A DNA stretch of 64,000 bases, taken from positions 42,295 through 106,294 of the forward strand of contig JAFGGU010000070.1 of assembly GCA_016930375.1 (NCBI GenBank), read 5' to 3'. The translations under genes were made by a program, and so were the position numbers. This document shows, piece after piece, positions 35,470 to 43,730 of the stretch (its first letter is position 1; each line of letters begins with the position of its first letter). The notes beneath the pieces were generated by a model. It did not search any database and had not been told where the DNA came from. It worked only from the letters and a program-made list of their open reading frames with translations. Source of the DNA: Bacteroidales bacterium. Lineage in GTDB: Bacteria > Bacteroidota > Bacteroidia > Bacteroidales > UBA10428.

Positions 35470-36482
35470 TGGATTTCTTTAAATACTTGTGATTCCTTCA
35501 CAACCGCAGAATATTCCAGCAGACTTTTACCTACCTTCATGAGTTTTCTCATTATCCGGCTTGAATGGTATCCCAGCATCGTTTTTTCAACAAGTTTACC
35601 CCCTAGCCGGAGCTTCGGAATTTCAGCCGTTTGACCCAGGTCAATGATGGATGCGCTTTTTCCAATCCCTTCTTTGACAACGTTTATTAGAATATTAAAA
35701 TAGGTATTAAACTTCCGGTTTACCTTGTAGTCCAGACCTCCCAGAAAAAAGTAGAATTTCTTATTGAAAGTGGATGAGATGTACCAACCAATGAGCTTTT
35801 CTGCACTGTAAAACACAGTGAGATTAAAATTTGAAGGTAATTTCTGGAAAAATTCCATGGATAGTGTTTCCAGTTTACCCTTGCTGCGTTTCAACACTCC
35901 GAGGTACTGATCGTACATCCGGCCATCAAAAAAGGAACAGTCAAACTGTTTCCTTTGAATTTCTGAAAACGGAATTGAAAGTTGTCTGATTCTTCGTCTG
36001 TAGCTGGTCCTCATCGCCAGCAAGTAATCTTCCCAGGTACCAAAAGGGTTTGTGATTATAATGGTGGGAAGGGTTTTACCTGTGATCATATTTTCTTCCA
36101 CAAGTTCGGATTCCAAATTGAGAAAAAGCAGCATACCCTTTTCCCGGATTTTGATATGTCCGATGATTTGATGCAAATAATCTGGATTGCCAATAATACC
36201 ATTTGCTGATACCGAGCAGGGAATCCCTGCGATATGCATGCGAAAGGGACTGGGAATTCGAAGATAGGTCAACAGGTCAAGTTTTAGGGTATAAACAACA
36301 ACCCCGGTTTTAAAAGTTTCATTCTGATAAAGAAGATAATATCGCTGGTTGCAGGGATTGTATTTTTCTGTATGATTCAGGAAATCACGTGTTTGAAAAT
36401 AATCAACTGCTGCACAGTCCCACTTTTCAGGAAGGTCAAGGGCCCTGGACAGGCAAGTGATTTCAGTATCCATGCGAATCAT
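35466..36482 (-). CDS. GNAT-fold / FemAB-like acyltransferase
   Basis: The 338-residue product has the shape of a two-domain GNAT/FemAB-like transferase: an aromatic N-terminal half (YYLLYQNETFKTGVVVYTL, ending near ESELVEENM), then SYRRRIRQLSIPF, a central region FDGRMYDQYLGVLKRSKGKLETLSMEF, and VFYSAEKLIGWYISSTFNKKFYFFLGGLDY with a final LGGKLVEKTMLGYHSS. I recognise this as the acetyltransferase-domain group often called peptidogalycan/BioF2-like. A substrate is not evident. Position inside the radical SAM operon suggests it acylates or aminoacylates the same intermediate. Confidence 0.75.
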   Translation of the reverse strand: MIRMDTEITCLSRALDLPEKWDCAAVDYFQTRDFLNHTEKYNPCNQRYYLLYQNETFKTGVVVYTLKLDLLTYLRIPSPFRMHIAGIPCSVSANGIIGNPDYLHQIIGHIKIREKGMLLFLNLESELVEENMITGKTLPTIIITNPFGTWEDYLLAMRTSYRRRIRQLSIPFSEIQRKQFDCSFFDGRMYDQYLGVLKRSKGKLETLSMEFFQKLPSNFNLTVFYSAEKLIGWYISSTFNKKFYFFLGGLDYKVNRKFNTYFNILINVVKEGIGKSASIIDLGQTAEIPKLRLGGKLVEKTMLGYHSSRIMRKLMKVGKSLLEYSAVVKESQVFKEIQ

Positions 36483-36524
36483 TTTAATTTCCTTCCCGGT
36501 TTTTGTGGGTGTTAATAGAACTAA

Positions 36525-37952
36525 CTATCTCCATACCAATAATTTGATCAGATATTCCAAGCCCATGAAAAAACCTGTGACAGCATGACGAATAATACCG
36601 GTTACTCCATACCGCTGCCTGATTTTTCGGATGGAGGCAAATTGCATTCCCGGTATCATATAAAGATAGAAAAGCCAGAGATAATACATAATAGCCGGCA
36701 TGTGTCCTGGCTTTTGATGCAGGCGCAGCAGGTCGAATCGCCATGATTTTGACATATCCGGCGTCTGTTCCGGATTAAGACGGGCCAGCCTGGTGCCTGG
36801 AAAAACAGTAAGTGTTGAGAAAAGCGCAAATGGTATTTTGTTCTTTTTGAGGTAACCGGCCAATCTCCTGAAATCAGCATGCCGCCAATCGGGATTCACT
36901 ATAAAAAGCGCAAATAAGTCAATATCCAATTCCCTGCAGATCTCAATGGTCCGGTTGTTATCAGCAACCGATGAATCCTTGTCAATGCCTGCCAGTTCTC
37001 TGTCGGTTACATACTCAAATCCAACCATCACCGCTTTTACACCTGCATCGCGCAATTTTGCCATGATATCGGGATTCTGAACCATAAAATGTGCGTTGCC
37101 AATGGCGATAAATTCCTTTTTGATTTTTCTCTTTTGAATGATCTCACAAAACTCCAGCATGCGTTTTCTGGTAGTAAAAAAATTATCATCCAGTATGATA
37201 ATATTTGGTACGGAGATTTCTTCAATCTCATCCACAACATCATGGATGGGCCGGGCGCCATAGGTACCACCATTCATTTCAGTGCAGAAACAAAAAGTAC
37301 ATCTTCCTGAACAACCAAAGGCTGTTTTTATAGAAGCACACGGTTTGTAATAGATTATTTTATACCGGTCAGGATTTTGTTCCAGAAGAAAATGTTTTGC
37401 ACGGGGTATTTTTTCCGGATCAAGGGGAAGCGACGGATTTCTTTTAAATTTTCCGTTGATGGGAAAAGCTCCGCCAGGTATATCCTGGTAGGGTTTTGAC
37501 TGCATGATCCGATCCAATACACTTGTAATTCCCTCCAACTGATTGGCGAAAAATACCCCATCAATATCCTTTGAAAAAAAATGCTCCGGGACTACTTCCG
37601 CATCAGGTCCGCCTACAAATATCAGGGGTGGATTTTCCAACTTTTTCAGTCGGGATGCTGTTTTAAGCACATCAGTAACGGTTGTGATCAGCGAGGTAAA
37701 CAGGACAATCTGGGTCTTCAGTTTCGAAGCCAAACGGACAGGATTGCGACGATCCACGATACCGTCAAGCAGATAAATATCATGATGTTGCAAAACGGTA
37801 TACAGGTACTCCATTTCCAATGGTTCACACCGAATGAACCGGTTTAACCGGATGGTTTGGATAGCCAGCCGGGGTTTGCAGACCAGAATTCTTAACCGGT
37901 TGTAATTTCCCGAAATATCCGGGTGATTCGATATTGTATTTTCTTCCTGCAC
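36525..37952 (-). CDS. B12-binding-type radical SAM protein (rSAM-3)
   Basis: The 475-residue product has an N-terminal B12-type domain (RILVCKPRLAIQTIRLNRFI, LIFVGGPDAEVVPEHF) and radical SAM Cys 214, 218, 221 in AFGCSGRCTFCFC with an extra Cys 223. The barrel continues with IILDDNFFTTRKRM, AVMVGFEYVTDREL and VFPGTRLARL. A hydrophobic C-terminal region (YYLWLFYLYMIPGMQFA) may bring it to the membrane. It is most similar in layout to rSAM-2. It starts 17 bases after the GNAT gene and ends 42 bases before the FemAB-like gene. Confidence 0.9.
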   Translation of the reverse strand: MQEENTISNHPDISGNYNRLRILVCKPRLAIQTIRLNRFIRCEPLEMEYLYTVLQHHDIYLLDGIVDRRNPVRLASKLKTQIVLFTSLITTVTDVLKTASRLKKLENPPLIFVGGPDAEVVPEHFFSKDIDGVFFANQLEGITSVLDRIMQSKPYQDIPGGAFPINGKFKRNPSLPLDPEKIPRAKHFLLEQNPDRYKIIYYKPCASIKTAFGCSGRCTFCFCTEMNGGTYGARPIHDVVDEIEEISVPNIIILDDNFFTTRKRMLEFCEIIQKRKIKKEFIAIGNAHFMVQNPDIMAKLRDAGVKAVMVGFEYVTDRELAGIDKDSSVADNNRTIEICRELDIDLFALFIVNPDWRHADFRRLAGYLKKNKIPFALFSTLTVFPGTRLARLNPEQTPDMSKSWRFDLLRLHQKPGHMPAIMYYLWLFYLYMIPGMQFASIRKIRQRYGVTGIIRHAVTGFFMGLEYLIKLLVWR

Positions 37953-37969
37953 AGAAACCGGATTTGATA

Positions 37970-39058
37970 TTACAAAGTAGTTTCAAAAAGGGCGTAGTGG
38001 CGATGAGGTTCCATTTTTTTACCTGTTGCCCGTTCCAGGAATCTCCTGGTCATTACAATACTATTTGTGTTCTCCCCGAAAATAAACCCCCCTTCACCAT
38101 ATGTAATCCCTGATTTTTGGATATAGGGTATGGCACTCAAAATCATCGCCTGCACGGCATGACTATTTTTATACTCAGGTAGAACAGCAATTTCCGTAAA
38201 CCTGAAAGTATCCATCGGATGGGTAAAATAGTAGCGTAGCAGGTGTTTTAATCCCAGATGCTGGTGACCTTTAAGAAGTTGATTGAAATCGGGATACCAA
38301 AGAAAAAATCCGATGGGCTTACCGTCTTTTTCTGCAAACAAAAGATTTTCTTCCCGAATCAAAAAGCGAAACGGATGAAAGAGTTCATAATCTTCCTGAA
38401 CATTCCGTTCTGCCCAAAACGGATGATCCGCGAAACAGGCATTATTAAGGAAGGTGTAAATTTCGGTTTCCTGCCGGAGTTTCATTTTATTCAGCTTTCT
38501 TACCGTTATTCCTTTAAAATCAGGATGATTGCCTATTCTATGGTGATATTCAATAAAAGGTTTAACGGGAAACCGGTAAGAAACCAATGGTATTTTCCTG
38601 AAATCAGGGAAATAATCCTGGTAGTATTCCCGGTTGTAAGGAAGTCCGAAAACCGGGGCCTCTCCAAAATTGCTTGCCAGTATGCCCGCCCCGTAGTTCA
38701 AATGGCCATTGAGTCCGATTACCATCCGTTTGCAATGGGGAAATCCGGAACATGCCTTTTTTGTAATCAGTTTGGCCACACCGGACAAACCTGGCTGTGC
38801 CTCAAAAAAGGAAACCTGCACATATTCGGGGAGTTTCTGATCGTGAATAAGTGCAAACCTCCCTACCACAACATCCTCCTGCAAAATTAAAAATGAATGA
38901 ACGGTGGCATGTTGATGAAATGCTGAGGGTCCCTCCACCAGCAGTCGGGTAATATCATATTCCGAAGCCCGGTAGAAAGTATTGGTCTTATAAATCTCTT
39001 CCGGAATTTTGTAAAAAGTGCAGAAATCTCTTTTCGTGCGTATTTCTTTTGCGATCAT
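37970..39058 (-). CDS. GNAT-family acyltransferase-like protein
   Basis: The product is about 362 residues from the ATG at 39058 (MIAKEIRTKRDF). This start is favoured by the ATGA overlap with the decarboxylase-like stop. The layout is that of a double-GNAT protein: the N-terminal half has FLILQEDVVVGRFALIHD and MVIGLNGHLNYGAGIL; the C-terminal half has EENLLFAEKDGKPIGFFLWYPDFN and TEIAVLPEYKNSHAVQAMI, with IVMTRRFLERATGKK near the end. The acyl-CoA loop is not canonical. In its operon, an acyl transfer on an amine made by other enzymes is plausible but not shown. Confidence 0.78.
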   Translation of the reverse strand: MIAKEIRTKRDFCTFYKIPEEIYKTNTFYRASEYDITRLLVEGPSAFHQHATVHSFLILQEDVVVGRFALIHDQKLPEYVQVSFFEAQPGLSGVAKLITKKACSGFPHCKRMVIGLNGHLNYGAGILASNFGEAPVFGLPYNREYYQDYFPDFRKIPLVSYRFPVKPFIEYHHRIGNHPDFKGITVRKLNKMKLRQETEIYTFLNNACFADHPFWAERNVQEDYELFHPFRFLIREENLLFAEKDGKPIGFFLWYPDFNQLLKGHQHLGLKHLLRYYFTHPMDTFRFTEIAVLPEYKNSHAVQAMILSAIPYIQKSGITYGEGGFIFGENTNSIVMTRRFLERATGKKMEPHRHYALFETTL

Positions 39059-40221
39059 ATGAAATACTCCTCTGCTTTGGGGAAGCCCAGAAAACTTGTA
39101 TGTGCCGTTGAACAGTAGGAACCTGCATGCCCCAATATCACGATATCTCCGATATGAGCCTGCGGAAGTTCCACATCCCTTGCCAGATAATCCCGTGAAT
39201 AGGTGGAGCATCCGTAAATGGAGGACAATCTGCCGGTTTTGTCAGATGCAGTATTGTTTCTACTCACGATTGAAATAGGGTGATACGCACTATCCGGATA
39301 AAACAGCGGTCTTGGAAACTGGACACTGGAGGCATTTACTCCGATTAATTGCTGATTGTTGCGCATTTTTATATCCGTAATTTTGCAAACAAAGTAACCG
39401 GCATCAGCTCCGATTATCCTGCCCGGTTCCAGTATCAGACTTATTTTGCGACCGGAAATGGAGGTTATATCGTTCATTAATTCTGTAACTTTCCGGCCAT
39501 ACGCATGTATGTTAAATCTCTTTTTTACCTTTTCCCCTGATCCGAAACCTCCCCCGAAATCAATGAATTCGAGTTTTGGAAAAAATTCTGCCAGATTCAG
39601 TATATGTTTATAGCAATCCAGAAAATAGTCTATTTCAGAAATGTTGGTCCCTACATAAATATGAAGTCCGGAAATACAAGGATTACCTTTAAGGTTGTTA
39701 ATTGAGTCCATGGTGAGCCCCAGACGGCTTTGGTTCCCGATAAAATAGCCCCCGGTGGTTTTTCTGGGAATAACCAATTCGCCAATATTGCATCGTATGC
39801 CAATCCCGGTATCAGGAAACAAGGATTGCCATAATTCCAATTGTCCGATGGAATCAAGAACTAATTTTGCCCCGCTCGATTTAACCTGTCTCATGGTTAA
39901 TTCATCCATAGCTGATGCGGCGAAAATAATTTCGTCACCCCTGAAATTAAAATTGAGAGCCATTTCCAGGTGTAGCAGCGAGTTTACGAAGATTTTTAAA
40001 CCGGCTTGTTTAATAATATTTAAAAAAAGGGGATTTGAATTGGCCATCATGGCGTAATTCACAGAAAGCGGAGTGTATGGGATATTTAAGAATTCCCTGC
40101 AATTCTCCTGAATTCTCATCGTATCATAAACATAAAACGGGGTATTCCCTGCCTCAGTATGTTCCCTGATCTTTTCCAAAAGATGTTCACTTATTAAAAA
40201 TTCATTCTTCATACTGTTCAA
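39055..40221 (-). CDS. Group IV PLP decarboxylase homologue lacking the Schiff-base lysine
   Basis: The 388-residue product matches the ornithine/diaminopimelate/arginine decarboxylase-2 fold. It keeps the GGG loop (FIDFGGGFG, 219-227), the EPGR motif (265-268), the Cys-containing motif near YGCSTYSRDYLA (Cys 338) and a terminal AGSYC. In the first motif, where members have YAxKAN, it reads Y56-A-M-M-A-N61, so the PLP lysine is replaced by Met 59 (codon 40045-40047). GLHIYVG also replaces the usual second His with Tyr. It is unlikely to be an ordinary decarboxylase; it may be a pseudoenzyme, a subunit or a binding protein. It overlaps rSAM-4 by 20 bases. Confidence 0.85.
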   Translation of the reverse strand: MNSMKNEFLISEHLLEKIREHTEAGNTPFYVYDTMRIQENCREFLNIPYTPLSVNYAMMANSNPLFLNIIKQAGLKIFVNSLLHLEMALNFNFRGDEIIFAASAMDELTMRQVKSSGAKLVLDSIGQLELWQSLFPDTGIGIRCNIGELVIPRKTTGGYFIGNQSRLGLTMDSINNLKGNPCISGLHIYVGTNISEIDYFLDCYKHILNLAEFFPKLEFIDFGGGFGSGEKVKKRFNIHAYGRKVTELMNDITSISGRKISLILEPGRIIGADAGYFVCKITDIKMRNNQQLIGVNASSVQFPRPLFYPDSAYHPISIVSRNNTASDKTGRLSSIYGCSTYSRDYLARDVELPQAHIGDIVILGHAGSYCSTAHTSFLGFPKAEEYFI

Positions 40222-41770
40222 TATCTTTGATCTTTGCGTTGGTCAGCTCTATGATAAACCGGGCATGTTTTGACAGATGAATATACATTGCAGCAAAAAC
40301 AACAACCGGTTCAAGAGCCTTTGGGTTTTTGAGTAATATGGTAAACAGAAGTTTCCAGAACAAAAAGCCGGTTCGAATATTGAATCCTGCCTTACCGCAT
40401 ACCTTAATAAACGATCCTGAAAGTCTCATTTTTTTAATTGTTCCGGGTTTATGCCTGTAGCAAGGCTGCAGGTTAAGGCCCAGATAGGTCAGTCTTGCAT
40501 AATAATTTTCAGGATCATATATATTTGTAAGGATGGTGGTATAATCCCTTAAAATATCTGATCTCGGTCTGATGGTCCGGAAATTCAACCCACTTGTCAT
40601 CTGATCTATTTCCAGGGAAGGATTACTGATCCTGGCAACTTCCTGAAATAAGCGGCCTTCTTTTTTTAACCTTCTCGCCAATTGTGTATCAGGAAGTGCA
40701 TACAAGGTTCCTACCATAGCCATGCAGATGCCTGAATCCCTGATACAATTCATCATCAGGCAAGCGGATTGGTCAGTTTCATTGTCAAATCCGAAGATGA
40801 AACTTGCATCTACAATGATTCCATAGGATAGTATCTTTCTGATAATTCCGGGAATAGATTTATTCATGTTCTGATGTTTATGGGCTTTTTCCAGAACAGC
40901 ATCCTCGGGAGTTTCAAGTCCGATGCTGAGGTAACGGAATTCAGCTTTTTTCATCAATTGCAGGAAAACATCATTACCTGCAAAGTTCAATGAGGATTCA
41001 GCCTGGAAATAAAAGGGATAGTCGTTTTTTTCAGACCATTCTGCAATAGAATTCAGAAGTTCTTCAACAGATTTTCCGTTGGCCAGGAAATTATCATCCA
41101 CAAAAAAGATATGTCCCCTGTATCCAAGATTGTAAAGACATTGAAGTTCAGTGATTATATGGTCAAAACTTTTGGCCCTCTGATTTTTTCCAAAGAGTTC
41201 AATAACATTACAGAATTCGCAATTGTAAGGACATCCCCTTGAATATTGCATGCCCATCATCAGGTAATCCGAAAAACGAATCAGATCATACCTTGGAACA
41301 ACAGACTCTTTCAGGTCAACTGGTTCGGTCATGAGGTACACACCCTTTGGGATTCCGTTGTTCAAATCGGTCAAAAAAAGAGGAATTGTATTTTCACCTT
41401 CCCCCAAAACAAGATAATCAGCTTCTGTATAAAGATTGGGCTGGCAGGTAGGATCCGGTCCCCCTGCCACGACTTTTATCCCATACTCATGTGCTTTTCT
41501 GATAACTGCCATTATGCCTGGTTGCTGGGATAACATTCCACCGGTACAAACAATGTCTGCCCACTCGAAGTATTTATCCTGTAAAGGCGCTGTATTTAAA
41601 TCAACCAATTTGAAGTTCCAGTTCTGCGGCAATAGTGCCGCTAGCGTCATAAGCCCTAAAGGAGGGATGGGATATTTTGCCCCTGCTATCCTGCATACAT
41701 CAACATAATTCAAAGAACTGTTCTTTGAAAATTCAGGATGAACCAAAAGGCAATTTGTCTTACTATACAT
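40202..41770 (-). CDS. B12-binding-type radical SAM protein (rSAM-4)
   Basis: The product, about 522 residues from the ATG at 41770 (MYSKTNCLLVHPEF), has an N-terminal B12-type domain (PIPPLGLMTLAALLPQ, VVAGGPDPTCQPN, LVLGEGENTIPLFL) and radical SAM Cys 180, 184, 187 in SRGCPYNCEFCNV. A barrel with HIFFVDDNFLANGKS, LSIGLETPEDAVLE and IFGFDNETDQSACLM follows. The C-terminal 150 residues resemble DUF4070-type tails. A TTG at 41791 could extend it by seven codons. It is the first gene of the operon and is followed directly by the decarboxylase homologue. Confidence 0.9.
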   Translation of the reverse strand: MYSKTNCLLVHPEFSKNSSLNYVDVCRIAGAKYPIPPLGLMTLAALLPQNWNFKLVDLNTAPLQDKYFEWADIVCTGGMLSQQPGIMAVIRKAHEYGIKVVAGGPDPTCQPNLYTEADYLVLGEGENTIPLFLTDLNNGIPKGVYLMTEPVDLKESVVPRYDLIRFSDYLMMGMQYSRGCPYNCEFCNVIELFGKNQRAKSFDHIITELQCLYNLGYRGHIFFVDDNFLANGKSVEELLNSIAEWSEKNDYPFYFQAESSLNFAGNDVFLQLMKKAEFRYLSIGLETPEDAVLEKAHKHQNMNKSIPGIIRKILSYGIIVDASFIFGFDNETDQSACLMMNCIRDSGICMAMVGTLYALPDTQLARRLKKEGRLFQEVARISNPSLEIDQMTSGLNFRTIRPRSDILRDYTTILTNIYDPENYYARLTYLGLNLQPCYRHKPGTIKKMRLSGSFIKVCGKAGFNIRTGFLFWKLLFTILLKNPKALEPVVVFAAMYIHLSKHARFIIELTNAKIKDIEQYEE

Positions 41771-41854
41771 AAATAATGGTGAAGTATACAAATTCTTCAG
41801 TAAGATGAATAAAGGCCTTTCTGTATGATGTATTATGGTCTAACCGGAACCTTA

Positions 41855-42874
41855 TCAATCCAGGGTAACAAAATTCTCAATCTCCCCGGTTGTGAGAAAT
41901 GTTTCACCGTTGCATTGCAGTGGATCAGCATCGCGGGCATCTCTGGTGATAACAAAATCCTGTCTTGAAGTTACACCTCGTGATACATAGTCACTAAAAA
42001 GATCATCCTTCATTGTATCAAAATAGGAAATAAGCCTCATTCCAGAGGGAGTATTTGCCCACACAGCAATATCAAAACTTGTGGCATACTGGTCCAGATC
42101 ATCATAATACATCCTGGCAAAACCTATTAAATCACCTTCCCCGACCTTCTCCCCGGTTGCAACATCTGCTGAAGCCAGATCACAATGATAGAGAATAAAA
42201 ACAAAAGCAGGCTGATCATCAGGTCTGATTTGTATTTCCTTGTTAGTCAGTCCAATACTTGCCCCATGCCCGTCATTCACCACCGAAACTATAGTGCCGT
42301 TAACAGGTGAATATATTTCAACGGTATTGTTTTGTCGGAAATCCGGATACGGATTATAATAATGCTTCATGCTTCTGCATGACTCGGATCCATCAGTGAA
42401 GCTATGTCCGAAACCTGACCTGAACTTTGAAATCTTCTCTATTCTGGACAATCGGGTAAAATCTCTCCCGACAAACTGAGGTATTCCGTTTGCTGTTATA
42501 TCATATTTTACGCACTCACCTTTGTTACCCAGCAGTATCCCTTCCATTGTTGTTTCACCTGCATTGTTAACTATTTTAAACGGCCCCGAAAAGTGCTTCC
42601 TGTCTTTTGAAAAGACGAGAACACTGGTAAATATTTCTGAAGCTGAAGTTGTAGCTGTTAAAATAAGCGTGTCACCGGAAACTGAACCTGTTTCGTTATC
42701 AAGTAAATCATTCTGAAGTGAAAAAGTAACAACATCGCCCGTCTGGACGATTCTCATTTCCATGTTCTGCAGGTTAATGCAATAAGTCCCTGAAAAATCT
42801 TCTTCATCGCGCTCACATCCGGCTAGAAAAGAAGTCATTAAAAGACTCAGGATAATGAATTTAAAGCATTTCAT
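41855..42874 (-). CDS. Lipoprotein with degenerate M23-like domain
   Basis: The 339-residue product has a lipoprotein signal ending FLAGC (Cys 19). Residues 20-150 form a beta-rich region of unknown family. The C-terminal half reads like an M23/LytM fold: SGFGHSFTDG has the first HxxxD motif, then SPVNGTIVSVVNDGHGASIGL, and LYHCDLASADVATGEKVGEGDLIGFA. The second zinc motif, normally HxH, is replaced by ATSFDIAVW. It is therefore probably not an active endopeptidase but a wall-binding or regulatory relative. It lies 84 bases upstream of the radical SAM operon on the same strand. Confidence 0.75.
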   Translation of the reverse strand: MKCFKFIILSLLMTSFLAGCERDEEDFSGTYCINLQNMEMRIVQTGDVVTFSLQNDLLDNETGSVSGDTLILTATTSASEIFTSVLVFSKDRKHFSGPFKIVNNAGETTMEGILLGNKGECVKYDITANGIPQFVGRDFTRLSRIEKISKFRSGFGHSFTDGSESCRSMKHYYNPYPDFRQNNTVEIYSPVNGTIVSVVNDGHGASIGLTNKEIQIRPDDQPAFVFILYHCDLASADVATGEKVGEGDLIGFARMYYDDLDQYATSFDIAVWANTPSGMRLISYFDTMKDDLFSDYVSRGVTSRQDFVITRDARDADPLQCNGETFLTTGEIENFVTLD

Positions 42875-42966
42875 AAATCACAAGTTAATCCGACCGGTTT
42901 CTCCAGGTGTTTGTTGATACTTTAAAGTTAAGAAATATCTGAACCAATTCAGTAATTAAATGTCTG

Positions 42967-43620
42967 TTAGATTTCATACCGGATAAACAATCCAAGGTTG
43001 CTTTGAACATCGGGTTGCGGGCCGATCTCGTCAAGCCCTGCAGCCAACCCGAACTGGATCCCTTTGATTTCCATGCCGGCACGAAGCCATTGGTAGCTTT
43101 TAATATGTTCGTTGGCATCGAATACATTGAGAAGTTGTATTCCGAAATACAGCTTTGTGTTTTCGGTCAAACTGGGCTTGTACCTGACAATGGAGAAAAA
43201 ATTGTAGGTCGGTTCACTGTCGATATTGATCCTGGGAGAAATAAGTATGAACAGTACCTTTCCGGTCTTCACATATTGCATTCCGGCAGTTGGCCTGAAT
43301 CCGAATTTTCCATAGGCAGCGCCCCCCGTGATGCGGATGTTTTTAATGGGCTCATAGAACAGGAGATCCTGCAGGGTGAAATCATGGTTGCCTTTTTCAT
43401 CATAATCCATGGTAATCGTATTCAGGTGAAAAAATCCCAGCCGGGAGGTTTCGGTAAAGTTCTTGCTCACCACCACATTGACCGAGGCATAGTGGTGACC
43501 GGCCATCAGTTCAACGGGGATGGGCTGGGAATAGGCAGTGTGCACGCACAGCAGCAAACCAGCAAACACGACCAGTTTACTTTGCGTTTTTCTATCCAGT
43601 TTATAAGACATCATGTTCAT
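42967..43620 (-). CDS. Secreted outer-membrane-barrel-like protein
   Basis: The 217-residue product has a signal peptide (core VVFAGLLLCVHTAYSQ) and a run of beta strands, among them ASVNVVVSKNFTETSRLGFF, IRITGGAAYGKFGFRPTAG, KLYFGIQLLNVFD and SNLGLFIRYEI at the very end. The terminal aromatic strand fits insertion into the outer membrane. No specific family is recognised. An alternative start is the next Met (MMSYK). It is downstream of the esterase genes with a 110-base gap. Confidence 0.7.
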   Translation of the reverse strand: MNMMSYKLDRKTQSKLVVFAGLLLCVHTAYSQPIPVELMAGHHYASVNVVVSKNFTETSRLGFFHLNTITMDYDEKGNHDFTLQDLLFYEPIKNIRITGGAAYGKFGFRPTAGMQYVKTGKVLFILISPRINIDSEPTYNFFSIVRYKPSLTENTKLYFGIQLLNVFDANEHIKSYQWLRAGMEIKGIQFGLAAGLDEIGPQPDVQSNLGLFIRYEI

Positions 43621-43730
43621 GAGATTTTTGGTTTAACAGGATAAAAGTACGCAGGCAGCCGGCCAAAATCCTTTAATTGTCTGTGAGGCTGATGAATCGG
43701 GGGATGAATTGACGAAATGTGGGTTCGAAA

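Noticed and set aside
32770..42966. RiPP precursor peptide for the radical SAM operon
   Set aside because: The gaps at 32770-32783, 36483-36524, 37953-37969, 41771-41854 and 42875-42966 hold no short gene with a leader and Cys- or Gly-rich core.
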